DNA of 64,000 nucleotides from Antilocapra americana (taxonomy: Eukaryota; Chordata; Mammalia; Artiodactyla; Antilocapridae): NCBI GenBank assembly GCA_007570785.1, contig ML660203.1, positions 5,327,276 through 5,391,275 on the forward strand, read 5' to 3'. Position 1 is the stretch's first letter, and every line of letters begins with the position of its first letter. Positions 53,181 to 64,000 of the stretch are shown here, piece after piece. The position numbers were made by a program, and so were the translations under genes. A model generated the notes under the pieces. That model did no database searches. It was not told the origin of the DNA and saw only the letters and a program-made list of their open reading frames with translations.

Positions 53181-54549
53181 TGATAAGAATATCAAGTATG
53201 CATCTCCATGAAAAAGAAGTTAAGAAGGGCTTAGACTCCCCATGTTATTCTCCACATAAGTCCTTATTCAGGAGCCTCTCCATCCTGGTTTCTGCCCACC
53301 ACCACCAGACACCATCACCAAACTAACCCAAAATAGCAGCTTCCCCTGGTTCCTTGAAAAGCTTTTCTGTTCCTGGGTTGATTATGATGGAATTGTCTTG
53401 TATGCACATGTCTTTGTCATGAAAATAGTAAATGTTTTCCCTAAGTCTGTCTCCCAAAATGGAGGTGCACAAGCTTGTTCAGGGAGCTAGAGGGGGGTGC
53501 CTGAGCACTCAGGTCATTCTCAGGCTCTGGCTTAAAGAAGAGAGACCCATGACTGGAGAGGCCACTCCATGATTCCACCTAACTCTACGGAATCATTGGA
53601 ACTCAACCAAAGTCATTGTGGTGTCCCTTTGTTTGAGCCCAAGTAGCATGAAGTTTCCATTTCCTATATTTATTTTTCTTCCTATATTTTATTTCCTGTA
53701 TTTACCTTGGTTCCTGTCTTTGGAAAATATCCCACCTCAGCCTCCACCTCCTTTTCCCCTCTGGCAACAGCTGACCTCTGCTTCTACCAAACAAAGCTGG
53801 GTTTTCACTGCTTTCAACCCCATATAATGAAAGTGAGAAGGATACTAAGCCCCTCCCTCATCTTGCCAGTCTCAGAGGAAGCCCCTCTGACCTTCCACTA
53901 TTGTTATTATATTATCCTCATTACTGTGACTGTTGCCAACCTGGGCCCACCCTACAACCCACCTCCTCATTTCCCAAGGCCCCATTGTTCAGGGTTTCCA
54001 CAGTCACTCCTCTGCTCTGGCCACTGCAAAGCTCATAAAGTAACCCAATGTCTCCGAGCCATCATCCCCACTCCCCCAGCCAGGTCTCACTTCCTGTCCA
54101 CCCACAGCACCTCCGCCTCTGAGTCACTCTCCCTCCGTCACCTCTTCCTGCTCCACATCCTGGCCTGCTCCCTTACCAGGCTTTCACAACAAACTTTCCC
54201 TCAACTCCTCACACTCTGGGGTCTTGCATTCAGACAGGAATTTGAATTCTTGCATCGCTTTCCTGAGTTATGTTCTGGCGCTTAACTAAGCACCATTGTT
54301 TAATGTTAAGCAATGCCTTTGCTGGTCTTGCCTTCTCCAGAAGTTCCTCCAATGGGCTGCTGGAATCATCTCCCCAAAACTCAAAAGGATCAGTCTACCC
54401 CCCTGCTTCCCATCTTGCAATGAGTCCCCATTCTGTAGGAAATAAAGGTAAAATTCCTTACTGGTTTTATTTTTCTCTTCACTGCTTTTTTTCTGAAGTT
54501 GCAAAACTAATATATGTTCTTTGCACAAAATTGTTAAAATTCAGGAGAT
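53181..54549. other. Pyrimidine-rich unassigned stretch with the longest open frame (192 codons)
   Basis: The plus-strand frame 53707-54285 opens at ATG and is rich in Pro, Ser, Leu, His and Phe, as expected from C/T-rich DNA. It overlaps another frame (53618-53827) and has no domain, signal peptide or splice context that I can see. I treat it as non-coding. Confidence 0.5.
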
Positions 54550-54906
54550 TTTGTTGTGGTTCAGTCGCTCAGTCATTCCCAACTCTGTGACCTCATGGAC
54601 TGCAGCACAACATGCTTCCCTATTTTTCACCATCTCCCAGAGCTTACTCAAACTCATGTCCATTGAGTCAGTGATGCCATCCAACCATCTCATCCTCTGT
54701 CGTCCCTTCTCCCCCTGCCTTCCGTCTTTCCCAGAATCAGGGTCTTTTCCAGTGAGTCAGCTCTTTGCATCAGGCGCCCAAAGTATTGGAGCTTCAGCTT
54801 CAGCATCAGTCCTTCCAAAGAATATTCAGGGTTGATTTCCTTTAGGATTGACTGGTTTGATCTCCTTGCAGTCCAAGGGGCTCTCAAGAGTCTTCTCCAG
54901 CACCAT
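54550..54906 (-). mobile_element. BovB (RTE) LINE 3' end
   Basis: Antisense BovB terminus: TTGTGGTTCAGTCGCTCAGT, TTTCCAGTGAGTCAGCTCTT, CTCAAGAGTCTTCTCCAGCA. Only about 350 bp is retained. Confidence 0.93.
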
Positions 54907-55330
54907 CACTTATTACTTTCTACCTAATAACATTATTATAATTTGGTTTTAACAATACATATTTTAAATATATATGTTATATATATTTAGCATACATGTG
55001 TATATTTAGAATATATGATTCAAAACCAAATATTAATAACACTCAGCATATATTTTATATCTATGTGTATAGTTTAGATGTCTATGTATGTCATGTGTAG
55101 ATATATAAGTATATAATGGGATAATAATATGTATGTGGTTTTGTAAGCCTGCTTTGTCACTAAAAATATACTGCGAACATTTCCCCATTTAGTAAATACT
55201 CTTCTAAATCTTGATTTTTGATGGTCACATAGTATTCCATTGCTAAATCTATGATGACTAGTCCTCTATTGTTTAACATTTGTTTTTTCCCATGTTTTTA
55301 AAATTATAAATAATAACTTGATTTAAAAAA
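54907..55330 (-). repeat. AT-rich sequence grading into ancient L1 3' UTR, antisense
   Basis: TATATATGTTATATATATTT-type sequence, then GAACATTTCCCCATTTAGTA and CACATAGTATTCCATTGCTA. Confidence 0.5.
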
Positions 55331-55588
55331 CTAAGCATTTCATGTTTAGTTTCTATTGACATCAAAATATCATCCTGACCACTGCCCACAAAGTCCCAAA
55401 CATATTGAGATTCTTATTAGTTATAAACCCACTGTTCCTTTTTCTACTTCCTGCCTCTATACCTTTGCACATTCTAATTCTCCTGCCAGGATGACTTTGA
55501 ACTGGCCCTTTTCTGCCTGGCAAATTCCTCTGGCTGCTTTAAAACCCAATTCAGTTGCAATACTTTACAGGAAGGTCTCCTTGATTGC
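55331..55588. other. No recognisable feature
   Basis: The 95-codon frame at 55356-55643 has no family resemblance. Confidence 0.4.
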
Positions 55589-55589
55589 A

Positions 55590-55880
55590 CTAATCCAGGA
55601 GTCAGCACACTTTTCCCAAAATGCACCAGAGTTAATGTTGTAGGCTTTGTGGGCTACTTAGAGTCTCTGTTGGAATTATCCTACTGTGTTATTTTAATGT
55701 GATAACAGTCATAGACAATATGCCAACAAATGGGATGGCTGTGTGCCTATCATTATTTGTGGATACTGAAGGTTTAATTTCATATAATTTTTATGTAACA
55801 TGAAATACTATTCTTTCTGATTCTTTTTCAGCCAATAAAATTTAAAAAGCATTTTGAGCCCATGACTCATATAAAAATAG
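55590..55880 (+). repeat. hAT-type DNA transposon remnant, second copy
   Basis: Same family as 11765-11920 but more complete: GGAGTCAGCACACTTTTCCC, TAGGCTTTGTGGGCTACTTA, GTCATAGACAATATGCCAAC, TTCATATAATTTTTATGTAA, AAATAGGCATTGGGCTG. Confidence 0.62.
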
Positions 55881-55981
55881 GCATTGGGCTGAAATAGCGC
55901 GCAGGGTATAGTTTCTTGATCCCAACACTGCACACTTCCTCCTTCCTCTGCTTTTCCAGTGTCCCCGGGTACCATAAGCAC

Positions 55982-56025
55982 AGCCATTTGGGTGCTGGAC
56001 TAAGCACCCAAGCACCCAAATGGCT
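55982..56025. repeat. Perfect 15-bp inverted repeat, 14-base loop
   Basis: AGCCATTTGGGTGCT (55982-55996) and AGCACCCAAATGGCT (56011-56025). The 8-mer AGCACCCA is repeated in tandem (56003, 56011), allowing an alternative 7-bp stem with 55990-55996. Confidence 0.9.
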
Positions 56026-56055
56026 AAATCTTTCATTCTGCCAGTACATGAGTCA

Positions 56056-56105
56056 TTTTCAGAGATGAAAATTCAGAAATTATAGTGAATTTTCACCTCT
56101 GAAAA
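56056..56105. repeat. 20-bp inverted repeat, 10-base loop, one mismatch
   Basis: TTTTCAGAGATGAAAATTCA (56056-56075) and TGAATTTTCACCTCTGAAAA (56086-56105). In a minus-strand RNA the single mismatch becomes a G-U pair. Confidence 0.9.
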
Positions 56106-56799
56106 TTTCCATCTTTCCCAGACCCTAACTTGGGTCCAGAGCCCAGGAGCTACACAATCCATGTTTGTTGAAGGAAGGACATAGCGGGAGTGGGAGGAAG
56201 TGAAAGAGACAAAATTCAGGCTATGATGTCTTTCATAAAATCTTTCCTTTCACTGACTTGCAGAAATGAATCCTTCATTCAGAAGAGTTTGCTTGTTATT
56301 CCTTGTGTTACCGTGTCCAGTAACATAAAAATGAAAGCTATTAGAATTTTCTAACGTATTGTTTCTCTTTTTTAATAGATTGTATCTGAGATGTGCAGAA
56401 CCAGGGATGTGTCACAGATCAAGTTCCCAGGAAGTCAACTCTGAGATGGATATTCATGTACATGTGGTTTATTGGCGAGTGTGCTCAAGATCAACTTGTG
56501 AGGGATACAGGAAGAAAAACTAGCCAGGGGAGAAATTGAAATGTGATGCAGTTGCAACAGAAGCATCAGTTGGTTCCATAAGGAGTCCTGGAGCTGGGAT
56601 AGCCTTTCAGAACTGTTCCAAACTGGGGTGAGAGGGACAAACATTATAGCCCACACTGATTTTTCAATGGGTGCAAGTTTCCACAAAACATGACATGACC
56701 CTGGACCAAGAGGCTTTCTTTGGCTGAGGGCAACTTCCTGAGGATTCAATAGAGGACTCTCAGCTGCCAATACCATCAGTAGCTATAAGAATAAGTTAC
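56106..56799. other. Unassigned; possible ancient LTR-like part
   Basis: No named repeat. The 113-codon minus frame at 56435-56776 has no domain. Confidence 0.4.
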
Positions 56800-57050
56800 A
56801 GGACTTCTCTGGCGGTCCAGTGGTTGAGAATCTGCCTGCCAATTCAGGGAACACAGGTTTCATCCTTGGTCTGGAAAGGTCCCACATGTCCTGGGACAAT
56901 TGAGCCTGTGCATCACAAGTACTCAGTACTCTAAAACCCATGCTCTGCAACAAGTGAAGCCTCCACAATAAGAAACTCACTCCAACTAGAGAAAACCTCA
57001 TGCAGCTACAAAGACTCAGCTCAGCCAAAAATAAATAACATTTTTTTAAA
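56800..57050 (+). mobile_element. CHR-type tRNA-Glu SINE
   Basis: GGACTTCTCTGGCGGTCCAG head, TGAGCCTGTGCATCACAAGT, tail AAAAATAAATAACATTTTTT. Confidence 0.88.
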
Positions 57051-57090
57051 AGACAGTTTACTCCCTAGGAGTCTTAAAAGTTTTGCTTTT

Positions 57091-57428
57091 AGTACTTCCT
57101 TGGTGGCCCAGTGGATAGGAATCCACATGCCAATGCAGGGGACTGGGGGTTGATCCCTGGTCTGGGAAGATTCTATATGTTGCAGAGCAGCTAAGCCCAT
57201 GTACCAGGACTATTGAGCCCAAGCTCTAGAGCCCGCAAGCTGAAACTACTGAGCCCATGCGTTGCAACTATTGACGCTCACATGCTCTAGGGCTTGTGCT
57301 GAGAAACAAGAGAAGACATCACAATGAGAAGCCCACACACCGCAATGAAGAGAAGCCCCCACTTGCCACAATTAGAGAAAAGCCCGAGCAGCAACCAAGA
57401 CCCAACATAGCCAAAAAAATAATAAAAC
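57091..57428 (+). mobile_element. CHR-type tRNA-Glu SINE, near full length
   Basis: ACTTCCTTGGTGGCCCAGTG head, repeated 'ctgagccc' and 'agaagccc' units, and tail AAAAAAATAATAAAACAC. It is tandem with the copy ending at 57050, only about 40 bp apart. Confidence 0.9.
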
Positions 57429-57449
57429 ACACAGGATCTTAACATCCTT

Positions 57450-57660
57450 AGAGCTGCCCGTGTTCATGCAATGGCCACCACTAGCCACACATGACTGTTT
57501 AAATTTACATGAATTAAAATTAAATAAATTTAAAAAACCAGCCCCTCAGTTGCACTACTAACTACCCAGTAGCCACCTGTTGCTAGCGGCTAGCTAGCCT
57601 ACATACTAGAACTTTCCATCATACTAGAAAGTTCTATTGGACAGTGCCACACTAGAGAAT
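57450..57660 (-). repeat. hAT-type DNA transposon remnant
   Basis: ACTAGCCACACATGACTGTT, CAGCCCCTCAGTTGCACTAC, and AGTTCTATTGGACAGTGCC at the terminus. AGAACTTTC (57608) and GAAAGTTCT (57627) form a small stem. Confidence 0.58.
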
Positions 57661-58125
57661 AAACAGTGGTGGAAGGTTTCTAATATTAAAAAAAAATAAT
57701 AGTAATAGACATGGACCACTGACAGGTCAATCTAGTGAAGAAAAGAAAGCTACAAGGCAGAAATGATCATTTCTTAATGATAATTAAATAAAAGAACCCC
57801 AAATAAAGTATTTATATTGACCACAACACTCCACCCACCCCTCCTGATTTGATCAGGTTGTTGGAGTTCAGCTTACCCCTACGCTCGAGAAACTTTTAGG
57901 ACCTTGGTGAGCATGAATCCTAGCAACATATCAGATGATCCAATTGTATTAACAGAATATATTTTTAGAGCAGCTTTGGATCTTCCACATATGTGGGGGT
58001 TATTAACTGGCTAAAATCCAAAGTGTCTACTTACAGGAATGCTATTTTTCGACACAAAAGCAAGCAATCAGTTTGGCCCAACTGTCTTCCTCTATGGTGC
58101 CATCATCAACTGGAAGTTAGTCTAG
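57661..58125. other. No recognisable feature
   Basis: Unique-looking and AT-rich sequence. Confidence 0.4.
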
Positions 58126-58129
58126 AACA

Positions 58130-58345
58130 GAGAAGAAGGGTAGATTTGTGGGTCATTGGGACTCATGTCTCATCTCTGTTGCCACCAAATAGCACTGTGA
58201 CCTTGAGCAAGTCATGCCATTTGCATTTTCTCATTTTTCTCACTTATGATATGAAGATAATAGTTCCTATATTACTTACCCCACAAGGTGCTTGGGGAAG
58301 AAATAAACGGGATCATGAAAGGCAGAGTATTTTATAAACCAAGTA
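58130..58345 (+). repeat. MIR SINE
   Basis: CACTGTGACCTTGAGCAAGT, TTTTCTCACTTATGATATGA, AGATAATAGTTCCTATATTA. Confidence 0.72.
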
Positions 58346-59320
58346 CCCAGCTAATATAAAAGGAAAATAATCCATTTAATGCAATGGTCAAACCCAGCTC
58401 ATCACTTTATGGGTCTCAACTGCACAGTACCAAAAGTGATCTGTCCACAGCAGGCACAGGTATACAGGTCTCTAGTTTCCAAAGCAAGGTTTCCCAATCC
58501 TTGAACATCCTTTGAATCCTTTGAAATGTCCATAGTGTGCCTAGCAGGATTAAAATCTCTGCATAGTGGATTTTAATGTCAACCATAACAATAACAACTC
58601 TCATGTTATAAAGTTATCTCAAAGCATCTATAAAAGCACTCACAGTCCCTGGATTGCCTTTGCTTTCCCTTCATTACTGCAATGTCCTGGAAATGCAATA
58701 TTCACCCTCTGGCCTTCTCACTAGGTGATGTTCTCATGCATTTCAGGAGAACAAGGTCTTTCCTGGTTGTCATGAAGTTGTAACTCCTAGCTCTTAACCA
58801 TAAGACATTAAACTTCATCATTTTTCCATTCAGCCTTAAAAATCCATGTGCAGCCATGATAGCCACAAACCCAGTTTTGCAAAAATGTTTATTACATGCT
58901 TACAAGACTTGGTAGCATGCCTACAATGGGATGGATGGACAACCACAAATTCTGGTGTCCCGTTTGGGAACTACAGCTCTGTGTGAGCCAGGACTTCAGA
59001 ACTAATAATAAGATGTGAAAATCTATAATGGAGACTGATTTTAGAACCAAAATCCCAGAACAGGCGCTGTGTGTTTTCTTTGAATTGTGGCACATACATT
59101 TGAACAGCCCTTCACCCAACAAAGCATGTTTTTGTGCTTTATCTGTAGGTCTATAAAGACCTCCAGATCTCTGTCATCTGAGAATGCCCTCTGCTCATCC
59201 CAACAATATCCTGTCATCTCCTACTCTCCCTTTCATTCAGTCTACTCCAACCACAATATCTTCCTGCTTTTCCTTGCAAATGTCAGACTTCCTCCTGCTA
59301 AAGACTTCACTTGGAAGCCT
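58346..59320. other. Repeat-poor stretch
   Basis: No confident repeat or gene. The frames at 58892-59122 (minus) and 59087-59323 (plus) lack domains. Confidence 0.4.
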
Positions 59321-59321
59321 T

Positions 59322-59600
59322 GAACATTGGGGTGCATTTATCTATTTGCATTAGCATTTTTGTTTTGAGAGAATATATACCCAGGAATTGGATTGCTGGA
59401 TCATATGGTAACTCTATTTTTACTTTTTTGAGAAACCTCCGTATGGTTTCCCACAGTGGGGGAACCAATTGATATTCCTACTTTCCTATTCTTTTTGATG
59501 CTGGTCATTCTAACAGCTTTGAGGTGATATCTCATTATGGTTTCAATTGGAATTTCCCTGATGATTAGTGATGATGAGCATCTTTTCAGTTGCTGTGGGG
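59322..59600 (-). mobile_element. L1 fragment, antisense
   Basis: AACATTGGGGTGCATTTATC, GAATTGGATTGCTGGATCAT, GAGGTGATATCTCATTATGG, GATGATGAGCATCTTTTCAG. Confidence 0.82.
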
Positions 59601-60760
59601 TCTGGACTTTAAGCCAGACTCAGGATTCAGAAGCATGGTGGTCTAAGGCCCTACCTAAGCCTGACTTTCTTCCTTTCCAAAATGAACATGGTTATCTCCA
59701 TTTCAAGCCCTTGTAAACATGCTGATGAAGAAACTACAGAGGCAGCAGGAATGGCAAGGAGGGGGTAGAGGAGGGGGCAGAGGTGGGTGGTCTCACCTCT
59801 TTGAGACCACTGTGGCTGAGCAAATGAACTAAAGTCTCTGGGAAAACAGAAGAGCTGCACGGAAACCACAACCAACTCAGGTCCGTGGGATTCTCTCCTG
59901 GGACCCATGGGCCTCAGCGTGTTTCTCTGGGAGGCCAGGCTCTTGTTAAGTAAACATCGAGTCCGAGATCAGCCTCCAGTTTCCACCCACTTTCACTTTC
60001 ACAGGACACATGGCACGGAGCAGGCCTTCCTTTGAACCAGACCCAAGATATCCCCCTAAGCAGAAGCAGATTGACTGGTTCACACACACCCTCGGGGCTG
60101 TTTTCCATGGCAGGCCTTCCTACGGTTATCATTTTCCTCTTTTAGAAATGGCTGAGTTATCACGCCTGCTGTCCAAATTTCCCCACTGGTACGAGGGAAT
60201 ATGGCTCGGAGATCAGACCTGAGCCAGCCGTTCACCTCGGCTTGACATTTCCCCTCTCACAGGGCTGTTATTTGGGACAACGTCAAAAGGCATGAAAGGA
60301 AAAGAACATTTTTCACTCTGGCTTGAAGTTGGCCACATTTGCAGGTGTTCAGATTGCAGCCGAAAGGAAGTAAGAGTTGAAGGTTTGTGATTTGAGCTGA
60401 AAGGCCAAATGGCTTTTTGACAACTCACAGTAAAATGTCCAGAAATGCGGGTGCCATGAGAAAAAAAGAAGTAAAAATATAGAAAACTTTGAGAAATTGA
60501 AACAGTTGTAGTGTTTATTTTTTGACCTCTAGATGGATGAAATTTTCTCTAGAGTCTCTTGAAACGCTAATATCCTCTATTTCAAGGTAAAAGTCATTTT
60601 ATTATTTTAGGCATAATGTGAAAATTTTACTGGATCCAAACTATAATATCCTTGACTACTTTCCTAGAAAATAAGTACAAACTTACTAACTGAATGCCTT
60701 TTCAAGTTTTCTGAATTTATATACACATTAAGTTATACTTGGCGAAAATTTAAAGGATTT
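59601..60760. promoter_or_regulatory. Repeat-free stretch, candidate conserved non-coding element
   Basis: No repeat is recognised over more than 1 kb. The centre (59910-60420) is of balanced composition with a forkhead-type GTAAACA at 59950-59956. A 70-codon frame (60010-60222) starts ATGGCACGG but shows no domain or splice context. Conservation could not be tested. Confidence 0.3.
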
Positions 60761-61031
60761 GCATACTTTGTTTTTTTAAGAACTTTTTAAAATTTTATTT
60801 ACTCATTTATTTATGACTGTTGGGTCTTCATTGCTGTGCGAGGGCTTTCTCTAGTTGCTGCAAGTGGGGGCTCTGCTTTGTTGCAGAGTGTGGGCTCAGT
60901 AGTTGTGGCACATGGGCTCAGTTGCCTCACAAGCATGTGGAATCCTCCTGGACCTGGGATCGAACCCATGTCTCCTGCATTGGCAGGCTGACTCCCAACC
61001 ACTCCACCATCATGCAAGTCCTGCATACTTT
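60761..61031 (-). mobile_element. CHR-type tRNA-Glu SINE with target-site duplication
   Basis: Antisense: TTTATTTACTCATTTATTTA tail, GGGCTTTCTCTAGTTGCTGC, TGGGATCGAACCCATGTCTC head. GCATACTTT flanks at 60761-60769 and 61023-61031. Confidence 0.9.
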
Positions 61032-61128
61032 AGATTTGTTAATACTTGAGAAGCCATATTGGGAGATAAGAGAGATCTTTCTAACTGCTGTCAGACTCAG
61101 CTACAAAAATCACTCCACTTCATATAAA

Positions 61129-62190
61129 TAGGAGAAAATAATAGGAAATGAAGCAACGGACAAACAATTAATCTCAAAAATATACAAGCAACTCCTGTAG
61201 CTCCATTCTAGAAAAATAAACGACCCAATCAAAAAGTGGGCCAAAGAACTAAACAGACATTTCTCCAAAGAAGACATAAAAATGGCAAACAAACACATGA
61301 AAAGATGCCCAATATTACTCATTATCAGAGAAATGCAAATCAAAACCACAATGAGGTACCACTTTACACCAGTCAGAATGGCTACCATCCAAAAGTCTAC
61401 AAGCAATAAATGCTGGAGAGGATGTGGAGAAAAGGGAACCCTCTTACGCTGTTGGTGGGAATGCAAACTAGTATAGCCACTATGGAAAACAGTGTGGAGA
61501 TTCCTTAAAAAACTGCAAATAGAACTGCCATATGACCCAGCAATCATACTGCTGGGCATACACACCAAGGAAACCAGAATTGAAAGAGACACATGTACCC
61601 CAATGTTCATCTCTGCATTGTTTACAATAGCCAGGACATGGAAGCAACCTAGATGTCCATCAACAGACTAATGGATAAGAAAGCTGTGGTACATATACAC
61701 AATGGAATATTACTCAGCTATTAAAAAGAATTCATTTGAATCAGTTCTACTGAGGTGGATGAAACTGGAGCCTATTATCCAGAGTGAAGTAAGACAGAAG
61801 GAAAAACAAAAATACAGTATACTAATGCATATATATGGAATTTAGAAAGATGGTAACGAGAACCCAGCATGCGAGACAGCAAAAGAAATGCAGATGCATA
61901 GAACAGTCTTTTGGACTCTATGGGAGAGGGCAAGGGTGGGATGATATGGGAGAATGGCATTGAAACATGTAAATTATCATATGTGAAATCAATCGCCAGC
62001 CCAGGTTTGATGCTCAGGGCTGGTGCACTGGGATGACCCAGAGAAAGGGAATCAGGAGGGAGGTGGAAGGGGGGTTCTGGAAGGGGAACACATGTATACC
62101 CATGGCAGATTCATGTCAATGTATGGCAAAACCAACACGATAATGTAAAGAAAATTAAAATAAATAAATAAAATAAAACAATAAGAAAAA
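61129..62190 (+). mobile_element. Young L1 3' end, 5'-truncated
   Basis: Sense L1 ORF2 C-terminus and 3' UTR: GAAGCAACGGACAAACAATT, GTCAGAATGGCTACCATCCA, GTACATATACACAATGGAAT, ending CATGGCAGATTCATGTCAAT and an AAATAAATAAAATAAAAC tail. Close in sequence to 26970-27716. The minus-strand 166-codon frame at 61110-61610 is antisense L1. Confidence 0.92.
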
Positions 62191-63300
62191 GATTCTCCTA
62201 ACTCCTCCTCCTGCCCATACTCTATAGAACAAAGGAAATATTTCCAGAAACTCGGTAACATACAGAAACGCATCCGATAAAGCCTCTGCCTTCTCAGATT
62301 CCCAGTGAAATGCTCAAAAGATTGCAAACATGAAGCAAAGTCTGTACCAGCCCAAGAAATATTCTAGATGGGAGGGGAGCCAGGAAGAAGTCAGACTCCA
62401 ACTTCCTTTATAATATGGCAGCCCATCTGGAGAGAGAATGGAAGATATTCAACTGAAATCCACTCACAGGGCTGCAAGCTAGATATAAGACAAGTCAAAA
62501 GGCAGTAGGGGTGTTCCATTTGGAGTCTCTCCCACTATAAGAGGTTAGCAAGATTGTTTCCATGGCAGCTCTAGATGGTCCTATACCTTCTCCTGGCCCT
62601 AGTAGCTGCCATATTTAGAGTAAAGCTACTGGTATGTAAGGCCAGAGAGTGGAATGCTACTCTCACCAATTTCTGGTTGCCATGCCAACATGGAGACAAC
62701 TCATATGTCCCACTGATGAAGACCTTTCTCTTCCACCACCAGGTCCACTCATGTCTCTAGCTCTTACTCCTTCCTGAATCACCAGAAACTTCTGGATGTC
62801 TGAGTCAGGAACTGAAATTGAGGGCAACCCAGACATTTCTGAACTTTCGACCTAAAGGACTACATAGAAACTTAGGGGATGTTATATGAAAAAACTTCTG
62901 TCATATTGTATTTAACTAGGAGCTAATGCTGGGCAAGCATTGATCTTCTTCAACAGCAATTCTTCAGCTGTATAAAATTTTTGTTTAAATTGTAGATTCT
63001 AAGATTCTGTTTCCAAGATCTTGAATCAGTTTAGAAAGGAAGGCCATGGGAATTTTAATAATCAAGATGATTCTACTGCTGATAACCTGTGGCTGATATG
63101 TTGAGCACTCTTCTAAAATGTTTTATAGAGTGAAAAGATGCTAAATCTAAGAAAATATACTCTGATTCAAAAAAATTAGGCATATTCAGAAGAATCAAAT
63201 TAGATCACTAATAAATAAGGCAAAAGTGTATTATTTTTGTTCATAAGAAAAATCAAAAGGATACTGAATTTATGAAACTATTGCAGTCAGACACAAAAAT
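62191..63300. other. Repeat-poor stretch, no gene supported
   Basis: No named repeat. The 61-codon frame at 62575-62760 is not convincing. Confidence 0.4.
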
Positions 63301-64000
63301 GAAATGAGATCAGGAAAAACAGCAGAGATAAACAACATGACTTTAAAATCTGAAATAAAATGAAAAGACTTTTAACTTCTGAAAATATGACAGACTAAGA
63401 ATGATGAAAAGCTATTTCTTCCAGTAATGAATGGATAGGAATCCTGGATAAATTGCAAGATTTTTTAAATGCATAGAAATCTCTGAAGGAAAGAAAAGAA
63501 ACCCTATGGTTCCAAGATAATTGAGGAAAGTCTATGAGCTGATGTGGCAATGGTCCTGAGATGTTCAGGTTTAGGAAACAGGCTTCAGGTGCCCAGGAGT
63601 TTCAGTGTTCACGAGAGGATGGGAATATACAACTGAAGACAAAGCAAGGAGTAGAATTAGCTATGCATATAAGGTCAAGATCCTCAAAAAGCTGTTCAAA
63701 CTCTGAAGCTCAGGCATCACCATGTAGATTCAGCAAGGAAACTTCTATAGCAAAGACATGATGGATTTTGACAGAAGAATCTCAACCATTGCTAAAAGTG
63801 AGCTAGAAATTAAAAATCACAAACCAAATGAAGAACTGGGACCACAATGGTGGTGACTCCTCAGATCGAAGAAACAAAAGAAATAGGAAGTACCAGCTAG
63901 TTTTTATGAAAGTGTAAATTAAATATATTACAGATGATTAAATACAATGGTGATGAAAGAAAAGATGAAGATGCAAAAAGGATGAAGCAAATTTGAAAAA
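63301..64000. repeat. Possible ancient LINE-derived, purine-rich sequence
   Basis: A-rich, Lys/Glu-coding sequence with phrases such as GGAAATGAGATC-like runs, GAGCTGATGTGGCAATGGTC and CTTCAGGTGCCCAGGAGTTT. It feels like the 5' region of an old L1-type element, but I cannot place it firmly. The window ends inside it. Confidence 0.3.

Noticed and set aside
57091..57428. Tandem duplication with the CHR SINE at 56800-57050
   Set aside because: The two copies are too diverged and differ in length. Independent insertions 40 bp apart are more likely.
61110..61610. 166-codon minus-strand frame with membrane-like segments
   Set aside because: It is antisense to L1 ORF2, and a similar frame exists antisense to the other young L1 (26873-27250). 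Hydrophobicity is a by-product of A-rich L1 sequence.
1..64000. CRISPR arrays, phage, operons or other prokaryotic systems
   Set aside because: Regularly spaced repeats are absent. All repeats are mammalian interspersed or simple repeats and the gene structure is not bacterial.

Overview
The window is ordinary non-coding DNA (intergenic or deep intronic) from a ruminant, most likely a bovid. The diagnosis rests on repeats: BovB (RTE) LINEs, the SINEs derived from them (Bov-tA, which joins a tRNA-Glu-like head to a BovB-tail 'A' unit, and the dimeric BOV-A2), and CHR-type tRNA-Glu SINEs shared across Cetartiodactyla. This combination is typical of Pecora. The genus (Bos, Bubalus, Ovis, Capra) cannot be settled by eye. 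I found no protein-coding gene, exon chain, rRNA, tRNA, CRISPR array, operon or prokaryotic feature. Nearly all open frames are short and are either translations of SINE, BovB, L1 or L2 sequence or random frames.

Layout. 1-5 kb: a possible decayed coiled-coil pseudogene, an antisense L2, a GC-rich stretch, MIRs split by a BOV-A2, a BovB 3' end and an ERV-type LTR remnant. 5-11 kb: Bov-tA and CHR SINEs plus an old antisense L1. 11.7-16 kb: a nested stack in which an old L1 was split by a BovB (itself split by a Bov-tA), a BOV-A2 and another Bov-tA. 16-22 kb: a MaLR-type LTR split by a Bov-tA, a CT/CA microsatellite, a repeat-poor TAAT-rich stretch (19.4-20.5 kb) and an antisense L1 split by a Bov-tA. 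22-30 kb: MIR, MER5A-like and SINE copies, a 5'-inverted L1 (26.5-27.7 kb), and a Tigger-like transposon (28.07-28.9 kb) split by a short L1 that holds a 100-N assembly gap and a probable 3' transduction. 30-36 kb: L2, L1, CHR, a MaLR-type LTR and an internally rearranged BovB. 36-46 kb: a Tigger1-type deletion derivative, repeat-poor stretches, SINEs, L1 and MIR. 46-58 kb: SINEs with clear target-site duplications, MER5A-like and MIR copies, a BovB tail, two hAT remnants and a pair of strong inverted repeats near 56 kb. 58-64 kb: a repeat-free candidate conserved stretch (59.6-60.5 kb), a CHR SINE and a 1.06-kb young L1 3' end.

There is no working gene system to describe. What the sequence does record is retrotransposition history: target-site duplications, nesting order, twin-priming inversions, a template-switch-like BovB rearrangement and a probable L1 3' transduction. 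Repeat family names come from recognising consensus features, without a database search, and boundaries of old repeats are good to tens of bases.
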